From Okapia johnstoni (taxonomy: Eukaryota > Chordata > Mammalia > Artiodactyla > Giraffidae): a stretch of DNA of 64,000 nucleotides. Every line of letters begins with the position of its first letter. The first letter of the stretch is position 1. The stretch is taken from contig CM044311.1 of NCBI GenBank assembly GCA_024291935.2, positions 25,362,001 through 25,426,000 on the forward strand. Reading direction: 5' to 3'. Shown here piece by piece: positions 15,219 through 27,002 of this stretch. The translations under genes were made by a program, and so were the position numbers. Under the pieces are notes generated by a model, which was not told where the DNA came from, made no database searches, and worked only from the letters and a program-made list of their open reading frames with translations.

Positions 15219-15341
15219 GGGACTTCCCTGGAGGTCCAATGGTTAGGACTCTGTGCTTCCACTGAAAGGGGCATGGGTTCGATCCCTGGTTGGTGAAATA
15301 AGATCTCACAATCAGCACTGTAAGCCAAAAAAGAACACCCA
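15219..15341 (+). mobile_element. CHR-type (cetartiodactyl tRNA-derived) SINE
   Basis: The copy begins GGGACTTCCCTGGAGGTCC, has a B-box-like GGGTTCGATCCCTGG and ends in an A-rich tail. A perfect 15-bp repeat, CAAAAACTAGCTTAG, flanks it at 15204-15218 and 15342-15356. Confidence 0.9.
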
Positions 15342-15561
15342 CAAAAACTAGCTTAGCATCATCTTTCCAATGCAATTCTAAAATAAATTTCCATACGCTT
15401 ATATTTAGTGCACTTTTTCACTAAGCAACAAGAAAATTGGGGTCAACATGAAGCAAAAGTGCATTGAGAGAGTAGCATTGACATATATTCACTACCATGT
15501 GTCAAATACATAGCTAGTGAGAAGCTATTGTGTAGCTGTGTGATGATCTCAAGGTGGAGCT

Positions 15562-15672
15562 CAAGAGGGAGGGGGATATATACATACACACTCATAGCTG
15601 ATTCACATTGTTGTACAGCAGAAACCAACACAACATTGTCAAGCAACTATCCTCCAATCAAAAAAAAATTAA
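15562..15672 (+). mobile_element. L1 3' end fragment
   Basis: The phrases 'agctgattcacattgttgta', 'cagcagaaaccaacacaac' and 'actatcctccaatcaaaaaa' are the ruminant L1 3' UTR terminus with its A-tail. Confidence 0.8.
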
Positions 15673-15722
15673 GTACACTTTCTTCTCTTTATAGGTGAGT
15701 TAAAGACATATGAACTAATTAC

Positions 15723-15809
15723 CTGCCTCAGTAACAACTACATTTTGATGAGTGTCTCCAGGTTGGTTGGTAAAATACGTCTTTTCTACAGGAGCTGTTG
15801 GATTAATCT
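15723..15809 (-). CDS. CHODL: CHODL coding exon 4 (stalk)
   Basis: The acceptor is TTATTTACAG and the donor is GTAATT. Its 87 nt complete a Glu codon and encode INPTAPVEKTYFTNQPGD and then THQNVVVTEA. This is the extracellular stalk between lectin domain and membrane, residues 183-211, rich in Pro, Thr and Val. The exon length is a multiple of three, so skipping it would keep frame; whether that happens is not visible here. Confidence 0.96.
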
Positions 15810-16224
15810 CTGTAAATAATAAGCACAGTTATCATGTATAATGATAAATAAGACAAATGCAAATGTAGATGAAAATAAAAGCTTATTAGAAAACAAAATA
15901 AACATTGATTTCTGAACAACTTCCAGCTAATTCTATTTTGAATTTAAATTTATATGAAATGATTTAACAATAAAGGCAGCATTTAATTGTCTCTGAATGA
16001 AAGATCTGCATGGTAATTCTTTGCAACTTGGATCCACTGGTTGAATTCCTGTAACCCCAGACTGCATTCAACAATCCAGAGCATCTGTGCTGATGATAAC
16101 TTATTACAGGTAACAATGACAAAAGAGGTACAAAAGTAGGCAAGATAGGCAAGAATCGGAGAGCATAAGAAAGTGAGGCACTAGCTGTGAATAAAGACCA
16201 ACAAAGATGATTTCTACACTACTG

Positions 16225-16409
16225 TTGTCTAGTCGTTGAGTCATGTCTGACTCTTTTGCAACCTCATGGACTATAAGCCTGCCAGGCTCCTCTGTCGCTG
16301 GGATTTCCCCAGAAAGAATACTGGAGTTGGTTGCCATTTCCTTCTCCAGGGGATATTCCCGACCCTGGGGCGGGAAGGTGGATTCTTTACCACTGAGCCA
16401 CCAGGGAAG
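16225..16409 (-). mobile_element. Bov-tA-type SINE, - orientation
   Basis: A full-length copy with an approximate target duplication, (C/A)TTCTA(C/T)ACTA, near 16211-16221 and 16410-16420. Confidence 0.88.
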
Positions 16410-16737
16410 TCTTCTATACTATTATCATGTATAATTTAGATTTCTCCTCACAACAAAAAACGGCAGATAACTGCATATGGACAGTATCCAGAACTGATGA
16501 TTCAAATAAAAATGTTCTAAAGCACATTTCTGTCCCCTACAAACAATGCCATCCTTAGATTTCCTTCTCAACAGTATCTATATCTTTAAAAATTTTCATA
16601 AATTAAGGCTTGCAAATTGTTTCTTTCCTTGGCTTTTCTGAGGCAAGATTTTTTCAATTGCCACACACTTGAAAAATACTGAATTTTTTTTTTTTTATAA
16701 TGATCTGGTAATGCTTTCTTGTCTAATGCATTTTCCT

Positions 16738-16925
16738 AGGGCACTATTGTAAAGAATCCACCTGCAATGTGAGAGACCTGAGTTCAATCCCTGGATTGAG
16801 CTGGAGGAGAGCATGGCAACCCACTCCAGTATTCTTGCCTGGAGAATCCCCATGAACAGAGGAGCCTGGCAGGCTACAGTCCATGGGGTTGCAAAGAGTC
16901 AGACATGACTGAGCAACTAAGCACA
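16738..16925 (+). mobile_element. Bov-tA-type SINE, + orientation
   Basis: The copy begins near 'gtaaagaatccacctgcaat', has GAGTTCAATCCCTGG as its B-box remnant and ends 'cagacatgactgagcaact'. It is one of the few + oriented copies in CHODL, so it is antisense to the gene. Confidence 0.88.
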
Positions 16926-17492
16926 AGAATTGGTTGAATTAATAGTTCAGAGAAATTAAATAGAATCACTAAGAAATAACCTGTAAATTTGTTTTCATTT
17001 GTTCCAAAAATATAACTCTCTGTTTATTTTTCTCAATTAATGGAAAAGAAGAAACACATGCAGCATCTTACATTAGTTTCAGAATATTAAATCACTTCAA
17101 TGTAATGTTTACTATTCTAATTTGGTCACATAGTCTCTATTCATCAGAAACTTAATCATACACTATCTTATAAGAATATTTACTATTCTTTTAAACACAC
17201 TTACCCTGACACTTTGCCTCCTCTAGTCTTCAGTCCTACCCTACACTCATTCGTCTACAGAATTTAGGCATTCCTTGCAACTAGTGCTCAATTGGTATTT
17301 GCTGAACAAATAATACAGATATTATGGAATTTATCAATATAGAACTGGTTATTTTTAAAATAGTTCAAAAGTTTTAATGCAATTGCTGATTAAGTGACAA
17401 AATTTTAGAAATACAATTTCATACATAATGTTTTTAATGTCTAGGAAGAAGAGTGCTTAATGTAATTTTAATAAATATAAAAATTGGATTCA

Positions 17493-18209
17493 ACATTCAG
17501 AAAACTGGCTTAAAACTCAACATTCAAAAAACTAAGATCATGGCATGCAGTCCCATCACTTCATGGCAAATAGATGGGGAAAAAATGGAAACAGTGACAG
17601 AATTTATTTTGGGGGGCTCCAAAATCACTGCAGATGGTGACTGCAGCCATGCAATTAAAAGACGCTTACTCCTTTGAAGAAAAGCTATGACCAACCTAGA
17701 CAGCATATTAAAAAGCAGAGCCATTACTTTGCCAACAAAGGTCTGTCTAGTCCAAGCTATGGTTTTTCCAGTAGTTATGTATGAATGTGAGAGTTGGACT
17801 ATAAAGAAAGCTGAGCATCAAAGAACTGATGTTTTTGAACTGTGGTGTTGGAGAAGACTCTTGAGAGTCCCTTGGACTGCAAGGAGATCCAACCTGCCAA
17901 TTCTAAAGGAAATCATTCCTGAATATTCATTGGAAGGACTGATGCTGAAGCTAAAATTCCAATACTTCGGCTACCTGATGCGAAGAACTGACTCATTGGA
18001 AAAGACCCTGATGCTGGGAAAGATTGAAGGCAGCAGGAGAAGGGGATGACAGAGGATGAGATGGCTGGATGACCTCACTGAATCAATGGACATGAGTTTG
18101 AGCAAGCTCCAGGAGTTGGTGATGGACAGGGAGGCCTGGCATGCTGCAGTCCATGGGGTTGCAAAGAGTCAGAAACGATTGAGCCATGGAACTGAACTGA
18201 ACTGAACTG
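17493..18209 (+). mobile_element. BovB (RTE LINE) 3' fragment, 5'-truncated
   Basis: This is a 717-bp BovB 3' end, antisense to CHODL, with a perfect 14-bp target duplication, AAAAATTGGATTCA, at 17479-17492 and 18210-18223. The tail is a (ACTGA)n-like repeat. Remnant frames at 17453-17677 and 17687-18049 correspond to the end of ORF2, downstream of the catalytic part. They contain ITSWQIDGEKMETV and FELWCWRRLLRVPW and are separated by a frame break. It cannot encode an active protein. Confidence 0.95.
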
Positions 18210-18405
18210 AAAAATTGGATTCAGAAGCATCCCCTTAATAATGTCTCTGGGTAACACTGATAGACCCAGAGAATAACATGCACCTCACAGGACAATAACA
18301 AAAAATGGTGGAGAAGAAAGTGAGAAAATTTAGAAGTGAATTATTCAGTTTCTGTATAACTAGCTTAATTTCTTTTTACCACTTTTGGATATCAGTAGTC
18401 ATGCT

Positions 18406-18753
18406 CTTGTGGTGCTGGAGAAGACTCTTGAGAGTTCCTTGGACTGCAAGGAGATCAAACCAGTTAATCCTAAAGGAAATCAACCCTGAATATACATTGG
18501 AAGGACTGATGCTGAAGCTGAAGCTCCAAACCTGATAAGAAGAGCTGACTCGCTGGAAAAGACCCTGATGCTGGGAAAGATTGAACGCAAAAGGAGAAGA
18601 GGGAGACAAATGATGAGATGGTTGGATGGCATCATCGACTCAATGGACATGAGTTTGAGCAAACTCTGGGAGATAGTGAAGGATAAGGAAGCCTGGCGTG
18701 CTGCAGTTCATGGGGTCACAAAGATTCAGACATGACTTAGCAACCAAACAACA
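18406..18753 (+). mobile_element. BovB 3' fragment, 5'-truncated
   Basis: About 348 bp of the BovB 3' end (WCWRRLLRVPWTARRSN in one frame) are flanked by a 9-bp repeat, AGTCATGCT, at 18397-18405 and 18754-18762. It lies 190 bp beyond another BovB copy in the same orientation but has its own duplication, so it is a separate insertion. Confidence 0.9.
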
Positions 18754-18976
18754 AGTCATGCTAAGTTCAAGTCACATAGTACTTGGAGAATAAAGTTCAA
18801 AATATTGTTACAATTTGTAAATTAGTTTCACTACTTGCTCCTCCAATCCCTACACCACTAAAAAGCTAACTACTCACCACCAAAATAGCACTGAATATAC
18901 AAACAAGGAATTTAGTCAAGCAAGCATCCTTCATAAATAAGACACTAAGCTCAAGGAAAGAAGATCAGTTATATAC

Positions 18977-18979
18977 GTG

Positions 18980-19020
<41 letters not shown>
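18977..19020. repeat. (GT)n microsatellite joined to a SINE
   Basis: A run of about 20 GT units, with one GC interruption, abuts the 3' end of the neighbouring SINE. It probably grew from the SINE tail. Confidence 0.9.
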
Positions 19021-19026
<6 letters not shown>

Positions 19027-19165
19027 TAGTCACTCAGTCATGTCCAACTCTTTAGTGATCCCATGGACTGTAGCCCACCAGGCTCCTCTGTCCTTGGGAT
19101 TCTCCAGGCAAGAATACTGGAGTGGGTTGCCATACCCTTCTTTACCGCTGAGTCACCAGGAAAGC
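19020..19165 (-). mobile_element. Bov-tA-type SINE, internally shortened
   Basis: The SINE passes from 'gttgccatacccttc' straight to 'tttaccgctgagtcaccag', so about 60 bp of the middle are missing. Flanks ATCAGTTATATACG (18964-18977) and ATCAGTTACATATACG (about 19173-19188) look like a diverged target duplication enclosing the (GT)n tract as well. Confidence 0.85.
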
Positions 19166-20494
19166 CCTCTTCATCAGTTACATATACGGTAAATAAAATG
19201 AAAATAAAGTAAAATAAAGTACAGAAATTCTAAGTACATTAATAAGACCAACCATGGAAGTGTTCAGGTGCTTCAAAAACAATAAGTACATAAAATAATC
19301 TTGCTCAAAAGCTACACACATTTGAAGATTTAGGTAGAATATAGAAGATAAAGGAAAAAATAATTTTATGTCTAAAATGCTGTTCCATAAGTAATACAAA
19401 CTTAGACTACCTAATACAAAACAAGATTCAGAGGTAATAGTGTCCTGAATAAGGTGGTAAGTGTGATCCAAGATAAAATAGTATACAAGGATCAGCTAAA
19501 AGTTTAAAGAAAGGAGAAGATAATATTGTATTAAGAATATACTGTAATATATTTTGTTTCATTTAACAGTTTCAAGCACTTAGTGTCACTAAGTTAAAAT
19601 GTCAGAGAATTTCAACTTTATATTTTTCTAAGAAAAAAAATCTAGACAAAGAACCTAAGTCCAAAACAGATTTCATTTTGCAAAGGCTTCTAAGAGGGTA
19701 ATGATGGATTTAACCACCGAGAGGTTTAAAGAATAAACTCACCAGGGATAAAGAAAAAAGGCTAATATACTCAAGAGCAGAATAAATATAAGAGAAGGGT
19801 AAATCTAATCCAAGTAATCCCTTGTGCTTTACAGTCTTATGAGTAAAGAAGTATAATTTCAAGAGAATAATGGAAATAGCAGCACTTGATTATAATTGCC
19901 TACCATGAACATATGCTTTGAGGTCAAGCAGACAGCCCTTGGAAGAGTTCAAATGAAACTTCCAAACACTGAGAGGAGAAAAACAGCAAAAAGACCTCAA
20001 AGCCTAAGTGTCTAAGTTGACTTTCTTAGATTATTAAAAAGATGAGTTTACATAGCTCTGATTAGTCTCTCTTTTGGTCAAATTTCAATTCAGTTCAGCT
20101 GTCCTATTCAAAGTAATTCAGGTTTATCATTTCAGTAGGAAACCATACTACCATAGCTCAGGTCAGAGCTATCTCTCCATGTGCTGCATAGGGTAAGAAA
20201 GTTGGAGACTTCAAACAGAAGGAAACTGAGGGGTCATATTCCATAGACTGAGGACCACAGCAAGAACATGGCACACGCTCCTACTTTTCTGCACCAGGGT
20301 TCTCTGACATACTGATTTTCACTGAGGAGTACAAACCAAATATCATGCCATAATATGATAAGTTAATATCCCAGAGGAATGGCACTTGGTTCCCTTAAAT
20401 ATACCAGAAAATCTAAAAAACTACTAATCACATGTGTAAACTCATAGGTGCTTTGGTGACTTACCTACTTCACACACAGTATACTAAACGCTTA

Positions 20495-20620
20495 GTGTTA
20501 GTGTTAGTCACTCAGTCGTGTCCGACTCTTTGTGATCCCACCGACTGTAGCCAGCCAGGCTCCTCTGTCGATGGGATCTCCAGGCAAGAATACTGGAGTG
20601 GATTGCCATTCCCTTCTCCA
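20495..20620 (-). mobile_element. Bov-tA SINE 3' fragment
   Basis: About 126 bp: 'cactcagtcgtgtccgactc' to 'gattgccattcccttctcca'. It lacks the tRNA-like part and lies about 310 bp from CHODL exon 3. Confidence 0.88.
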
Positions 20621-20932
20621 ATGTTTGTAAATAGATATTTATTTTTCATAAAACCTGTTTACAAAAACACAATTTGGCCTTAATATTAGAAATAATTACT
20701 TTCTCTTAAAGACACCTCTCTGGATATCTAGATACTCCCTTCTATTTAACTCACTGGGCAGTTGTTTGCTTTATAGCTTAGTGTGCTTCAATACTCTGTC
20801 ATCAAACTGCAAAGTAATTTTGTGTTTCACTGCAGAAAAATAAAAAGAGCCCAGGTAGCGTAGGTTAAAGATGAAAAACATAAGCCAATACACATATACA
20901 ATCTGCTCCTACTGACTTACAATGCTTCCTAC

Positions 20933-21090
20933 CTGGTTCATACTTGCAGATGTAATTGTGCTTCATGTTGCATCTGTCGTCATTCCACTGGTAAAGGTAG
21001 GGGCCCCCAAGGCCAGGGTTGGCCGTTGGCTGATGATACATCACAACACACTTCTCACTTCCACAGGAAGGTTCATCAGTGTACCAGTTT
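20933..21090 (-). CDS. CHODL: CHODL coding exon 3 (second half of lectin domain)
   Basis: The acceptor is CCTTGCAG and the donor is GTAGGA. Its 158 nt complete an Arg codon and encode residues 131-181: NWYTDEPSCGSEKCVVMYHQ, then a Gly/Pro-rich loop, then YQWNDDRCNMKHNYICKYEP. This is the C-terminal half of the C-type lectin fold with its conserved cysteines. The Ca2+-site-2 region has EPS where mannose or galactose binders carry EPN or QPD, while WND is retained. Sugar binding therefore cannot be assumed, which agrees with what is known of chondrolectin. An unspliced frame runs past the donor but is not used. Confidence 0.97.
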
Positions 21091-21236
21091 CTGCAAGGAC
21101 AGAGTACCAGGGACACTTCTCAGTGACTTCACCTGTTCTACTCCTACCTCTACTCTACAGGTAATGGACATCTCCCCCCATTCTTTGCCCTCCGAGTCCA
21201 CCCAGAGACCTCGGCCTCCTCAGGATCCCCACTCAC
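21091..21236 (-). other. CHODL intron 2 (146 bp)
   Basis: A very short GT-AG intron between the two lectin-domain exons. It contains no repeat. Confidence 0.9.
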
Positions 21237-21546
21237 CGGTACTGGGAACTGCTTCCATCCGACCACTGGTAGAGATCTGGGCAGGCACCGGATGTTTGCC
21301 CCTGGCCATTTCTCCAAAGCCCTATCCAGAAATCACTATCGGAAATTCCTATTCCTGGCTTTGTCAGGTTCTGTAACATGCTTTCTATTAACTTCTGTTC
21401 TGCTTCATTCTCCAGGCTCAGAAGGGCTCCCCCTTCGCTCTCACAAGCCAGCCGGGCCTCCTGAAAGCTCACGCGGCTGGACAGCTCGTGGAAGTAGGCC
21501 ATCTTGTAGCAGAGATGCTTGAAATCAGCAAAACATACTTTTTGGC
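21237..21546 (-). CDS. CHODL: CHODL coding exon 2 (first half of lectin domain)
   Basis: The acceptor is TTTTTTCAG and the donor is GTGAGT. Its 310 nt complete a Gly codon and encode residues 27-130. Visible elements are a KVCFADFKHLCYKM start with the first cysteines, HELSSRVSFQEARLACESEG (the alpha-1 helix region of the fold), LLSLENEAEQKLIESML (alpha-2), a sequon NLT at Asn86, the hallmark WIGLW at 100-104, and ACPDLYQWSDGS. The methionine-led frame extending upstream to 21595 is intron read-through, not an alternative start. Confidence 0.97.
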
Positions 21547-21794
21547 CTGAAAAAAGAAAAGATGTCCATATACTGATTATCTGAACTATCTTCATAATGC
21601 TACTTACTACACGTTAAAATGAAAGAACCAATCAAACAGAAAGATTCTACCAAGAACGTTTCTACCACTGAACCACTGCATAAAGTCTAGAAAATATTCT
21701 AGATTCCTATTTCAGTCTACTAAAACTGATTGATTCCCTAACAAATCAGTAACCCAAACTTTTCAAAATAGGGAAAAAGAAAGTATAAATGGAT

Positions 21795-21989
21795 CAGTCG
21801 TGTCCAAATCTTTGCAACTCCCTGTACTGCAATGCACCAGACTCCTCTGTCCATGGAATTCTCCGGGTAAGAATACTGCAGTTGGATGCCTTTCCCTTCT
21901 GAACCAAGGGATCTTCCTGACCAGGGGATCGAACCCAGATCTCCCACCTTGCAGGCAGATTCTTTACCATCTGAGCCACCAGGGAAGCA
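21795..21989 (-). mobile_element. Bov-tA-type SINE, - orientation
   Basis: A full-length copy with 'gatcgaacccagatctccc' and an intact 'accatctgagccaccaggga' end, lying about 250 bp upstream of CHODL exon 2 in the intron, in sense orientation to the gene. Confidence 0.9.
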
Positions 21990-24845
21990 GTACACCAAGG
22001 AAATTTTTGTAAAGAGAAGTCATAATTCTTCTGGCTTACCTTTTGTAAACTGATAGCTAAAGCAGGTGAAAGTAGATAAAGAAATGTCAAGTATACACAG
22101 TAAAGGAAACTAAAAGGTCAAAATTATGAACTAAGAATCATAATTCACAAAGGAATTAATAAAAACTGAAGTAAAAAAGCAATTTTTACATAAAGCATCA
22201 TGAAGTGAATACATTTAAATAATTTAAATTTAAATAAAATGGCAAATATAAACTGTAAATATTTGTTTTTCTTGTATATATCTGAGAGCAAACATATTAA
22301 AATTTAAAGTTAATAGAAGTCAGTATAAAGGTAAGAGTGATAATAAACAATTTATTAATATAGTGTGGTATTAGAAGTGACAGGTAAACCTTCTAAGAGT
22401 ACTCTAGGATACTCAGAATTTGGAACAGAAATTTAAAATGCAAATTTTCACGTGTATTTTAAAGGTTTTTATAAGTTACAACACTCATTTCAACCATCTA
22501 TGCTGATATCTATGAATGATTTTAAAAGTCACTATATAGAGAATATAAATCTATGTCAAGATATTAGATTGAACCACAAATGAAGTTTAAGATAATTCTC
22601 AAGAGTTCTTAATGAAATATCACCTTTTATCAAGGTGCTTCATTGCTGTGACATCACTAACAACATCTGTGAAGACTTAAATACACAGGCAACAAAAATT
22701 TGACTTAAAAGGCCTCTCAAAATTGAATTTCACATACCTCTACATAGAGATCAGAATGAATACTCCTCATTACTTAGTGACAGAACTACAAATATGAATG
22801 ATCACACTGCATCATAAAAAAGCCATATAAATTACAGGAATAGTGTCCAGGATTTAGCAACGAAATTCCTATTGTTCTATTGTTTACACCTGCTTCTTTT
22901 TATCGCCAAGTAAGTATGCCAAGGTTATAGACACAGTCTCCACGATGGTCATGCTGCTTTGTTTTGTTTTTCATTAGCGTCCATGATTCAGCTCACATCT
23001 TTGCTATCAACTTTAAAAACCGCCATGGCTCTGTCATTATTCCTTATCCCCAGCCTGCTGTCCACAGTCTCCACCTCCCTTTCAGTCTCTCATTTCAGCT
23101 TGAGGTTTGCCCTTGGAAAATAAGCTAGTATTTTATGTAAAATTAAGGCAAGTTACGTTATACCAAGAAATCAAGATATAGCTTTACTGCTTACAATTCT
23201 TATTCTTCTTGGGATTGAAGGCTTTATTCACTGTGTATTTAATTTTGTAGCTGATCAAGAAAATCTGTCAGTATTAAAGGGCTATTATAACACTGTTTCT
23301 AGCCAGTGTTATAATATTTAAAATAAAGCATTCAAGCTTTATACTCTTAATTACAGTACATCACACAGAGCCAGTGTTGGTATCACATCCATTCTCCCCC
23401 AGAATCTGCAATTAATGACCTCTGATGACACTTAGAGGCAGGAGGGAAGAAATCAGTGGAAGGCCATAAACCTCACACCAGTGTTTGAGTGATAGGCATT
23501 AAGTATCTTGATACAAGCTGAGAACAGCCAACTAACAACATAGTAGTTCCAGCAATGCAAGCAAGACAGCCAGTTGTCCTCTCTGTCTCATTAACTGTGA
23601 TCTGAACTCAGGAGTAACACACTGAATAATAAGAACAAATTAAGAGACTGCCCTAACTAACTGTTAATGAAAAATAACATGTTCATATGAATGACTACAG
23701 GAAACTGGAATTAAAGAGACACCAAAAGGGCAAATCATCCTGAAATAAGTAATCTGGGGGAGATGACCATGGAAGTCCCAATGGTCGATCCTAATACAAT
23801 TTTTTTTTTAATTTCTAATTTATTATTAGGGTTTGTGATGATGTCAATGTTCAAAATGGTTGTCCCTGGCAATACTTTAGTAATGCCATTAAGCCTAGTG
23901 ATTTTTAGGCTTGTATTTTTAAAGCAAGCTCTATTTCCAGTTTCATTTCTACATCTTTTACATACTTCTAAATCTCAAAATATATCTGAGCTGCATTCCC
24001 TTGAGCTTTCGATTTGTTCAATTTTCCACCCAAGAACTCTCAGACTTCTATTTGATCCCAGCACTTTTGAAATATTAACTTGTCCAATGAGATTGTTTGG
24101 CAAGATAACAGAAAGAAACCAAATTAAAAAAAGAAAAAGATTAGCCAGAAATTTTAATGAGTTAAAAATTATTTATGTAACAAAGCCAGCAACAGTAGTT
24201 CAGAGGATATGCCTAGTACACTTTATAAGCTAAAAGTCTCTGTTCATTATCTTTGACATACTAAAAAATAAATGCAGAGATTTATTATTTATGATGAGAA
24301 TACAAGAAAAATGATGAAATTTTATTTATAAAATTAAAATAGCACCTCTAATTAAATGCATAAGAGAGCTTTAAGTGTCTTGCAGAAATTCCTAATACCA
24401 CACTAGGTATTAGAAATGTCAACCTGTAGATAAACATTTGTCTGTACAGAAATAATAATAATAAAGAAAAAATATAGAGACAGGGATTATATTTAAAATA
24501 GTTAAGAACTAATACTCTAGGAGCCCTGGACAATAGCCAGCCTTTGCACTCTCTGTGCCAGGTACCATTTCTTTGGCAGTGTATGATGGAATGGTCCAGG
24601 ATCCTGGAAGACGGGGTGTAGATGGTGGTGGCTGCATATCAGGGGGACTCTTAGAGAATGAGGGCAATGATCAATTACCAATTACAGATATATGTTAACT
24701 GCAAAGTGTATTAATTGAGTATCAGCTGTGTCTACACATTTTAAAACTGAAGTTACTAGCAGTTCAGCTTTACTAAGGCAGTTTTGAGGAAATTATTAGC
24801 TACACTGCACACGTTTATGCTATTTATATATAAAATCAGTTAAAG

Positions 24846-25098
24846 CTGACACTGAATTTCTTCACTTCCAATTCTATTTTACTATCGATTTCCACCTTAT
24901 TCAGCAAATTTGGTCCAAGTTGGAGCAAAATCAGCAGAAGCAACAGCTACTGAAGCGCTCACCACCATTTCAGCTGACCACACTTGGCTATATGAGCAGT
25001 GGAACTTTCAACAGCTGGGAAACAAATGTTGCCCTAATTCCCAGAAAAGTTCCATTAATACGGGTCTTCTGGAAGCAACTTTCCCACTTCTCTGAAGG
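24846..25098 (+). other. Unidentified open stretch, antisense inside CHODL intron 1
   Basis: One + frame stays open for about 80 codons ending TAA at about 25100. Part of it reads LIQQIWSKLEQNQQKQQLLK and FNSWETNVALIPRKVP. A second + frame overlaps it. Composition is more balanced than the flanks, and AATAAA follows near 25193. I recognise no family. It could be a fragment of an old retrocopy or repeat. No start context or splice sites support a gene. Confidence 0.25.
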
Positions 25099-25777
25099 CT
25101 AATCTTCTTAGGGAGCCATTACGACTATATCCCTTCTCATTCTGTGAGATCACATGGAGAATTTCCTTTTCTCTTGCTTTTAAATATTCAGAATAAATCC
25201 TCCGCTGACTTTTTTGAACAACGGGAAGCTAGTTTTCCACCTACTACATCTAACTCCATCTACTACATCTAATCTTCCACCTATTATTCTCCCACCTGTA
25301 AAATAATCAGATAACCACCTAGCAGTTTTTATTACACTAAGGCTAGCTTGATAATAATTTACTAAAAGTTACCTAACATCTGTGGTGGGAAATCTCCCTT
25401 TATTGTTGGCTTATTTACAAAAGAGAAAGACTTTTTACCTAGGAGTCAACAACTCCTGGTTTCACACATACATTCATACATGCATACACACACATACATA
25501 CTCATATACAACTACATAGATACATATGCACTTTAATTCAGCAATAATTTTTAGTATTGCCTGCTAAAATAATCATTCCTCTCATTATCATAGCTAAGAT
25601 TCTACTATTTCCACAAATAGATAATTCTGTCTTTTTTCTTCATCATAAAAATTCCTGTAGAGCTAAATATTGGCAGAGTCTTAAATGTTTTTAGTAACAA
25701 TGTAAAAGCAGGACCAACTCATAAAGTCATGGCAAGAAGTTTTTTCTTCCTGAATAGAAAGGATCTATGATTTGGTT

Positions 25778-26005
25778 TGAGGGTGTGTGTGTTAAGTTGC
25801 TTCAGTCATGTCCAACTCTGTGTGACTCTATGGACTGAAGCCTGCCAGGTTCCTCTGTCCATGGGATTCTCCATGGACAAGAATACTGGAGTGGATTTCC
25901 ATGCTCTCCTCTGGAGGATATTTCCCACCCAGGAATCGAAAGCCATGTCTCTTACATCTTCTGCAATAGCTGGTGGGTTCTTTACCATTAGAGCTACCTA
26001 GGAAG
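25778..26005 (-). mobile_element. Bov-tA-type SINE with perfect target duplication
   Basis: A full-length copy. TCTATGATTTGGTT at 25764-25777 is repeated at 26006-26019 (14 bp, perfect). Confidence 0.93.
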
Positions 26006-26859
26006 TCTATGATTTGGTTGGGTTTTGCTTATATTTATTAAATTTCTGAAAGTTGAGTCCTCAGTTATGAAAGTAATAACATTTTTTCTTACACCTCACA
26101 CTATAATCATATATTATCAACATTAAATAAGTATTGAATTTTATCATATTTTTCAGTAAAAACATGGAAGACATACTATGAATTCCAGTTGTTCAATTAT
26201 GATCTACCTTTAGTTGCAAGGAAAAAAAACAATTGTGCAAAAGAGGACCTACATGATAAATCTTCCCCAAGTCAGACTAACTGGACTTTGGACATTTCAC
26301 TAGAACACCATAAACCAAATTGCTTTTCATGGTTCTTTTTTACTGTACTCAAAATCAAAGGGATAAATATGCTGAAACTATAACATACAATGTGACATGA
26401 CTTCCAATCATAATGCCCAAACTTTGAAACTAAAAAGGAAAGCTATCGATTATTTGTTCTGCTTTTACTGTTCAATATTGCACCATCTTAAGACTTTTTC
26501 ATTATAACAATGTTTTGCTATAATAAACTTTACTTTTGCAACAGATTTTGTAATGTAATTAATTGCATAGTGCACTATTAAGATCGTGCTGGAATCCGTC
26601 TTCCTATACTGACAAACAGCCAAATCTATAGTCTTGACCATTGGTTGAATAATGGTGGCATCTGCAAATCCTAACTCTCCACTTGAGAAACACAAGTCTT
26701 CTGAGAAGGGGATGAAATTTATTTCATTAACCCAGTATTTAAAATAAGATCTAAATAATAAATGTAAACCAAGTAATCACGTGAGTGAAGAATTCAAACA
26801 TTGAATCACTAAGAGCTGACTTCAATCACTAAGAGCTTTACTTGAACTGTGGAAATATT

Positions 26860-26990
26860 AGGGTCATTATTTAAAACTTTCCTGGCCTCAGTTTTCTTAC
26901 CTAAAAAGTAAGAGTAGCTTGGCAATTTAAAGAAATAATGATAATAGCCTGAGATTTATCGATGCCTAAGTGTGTAAACCCTCACAGCTA
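26860..26990 (+). repeat. MIR-like remnant
   Basis: The phrase 'ctcagttttcttacctaaaa' followed by 'gtaagagtagc' is typical of the MIR core and 3' half. Strongly diverged. Confidence 0.45.
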
Positions 26991-27002
26991 GCACAATCCA
27001 TT

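Larger units (their letters stand above)
13698..15722 (-). other. CHODL intron 4
   Basis: The intron of about 2 kb holds a Bov-tA SINE (14580-14790), a CHR-type SINE (15219-15341) and the tail of an L1 3' UTR (15562-15672). Confidence 0.85.
15810..20932 (-). other. CHODL intron 3
   Basis: The 5.1-kb intron holds SINEs at 16225-16409, 16738-16925, 19020-19165 and 20495-20620, and two 5'-truncated BovB copies at 17493-18209 and 18406-18753. A (GT)n tract lies at 18977-19020. The stretch 19170-20490 shows no element I can name. Confidence 0.85.

Noticed and set aside
15219..15341. tRNA-like B box GGTTCGATCC, possible tRNA gene
   Set aside because: It belongs to a CHR SINE with target duplication. 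The same holds for the Bov-tA copies; none has a complete tRNA fold.
17453..18049. Two adjacent frames as a small gene
   Set aside because: They are the C-terminal remains of BovB ORF2 within a 5'-truncated insertion with a 14-bp target duplication.
21233..21595. Methionine-led 120-residue frame as an alternative CHODL start
   Set aside because: The first 17 residues are intron sequence ending in a good acceptor (TTTTTTCAG). The exon begins at 21546.
23763..24233. 156-residue + frame in CHODL intron 1
   Set aside because: No recognised domain, AT-driven codon content, no promoter or splice context. It begins beside a T-run and looks like a chance opening.
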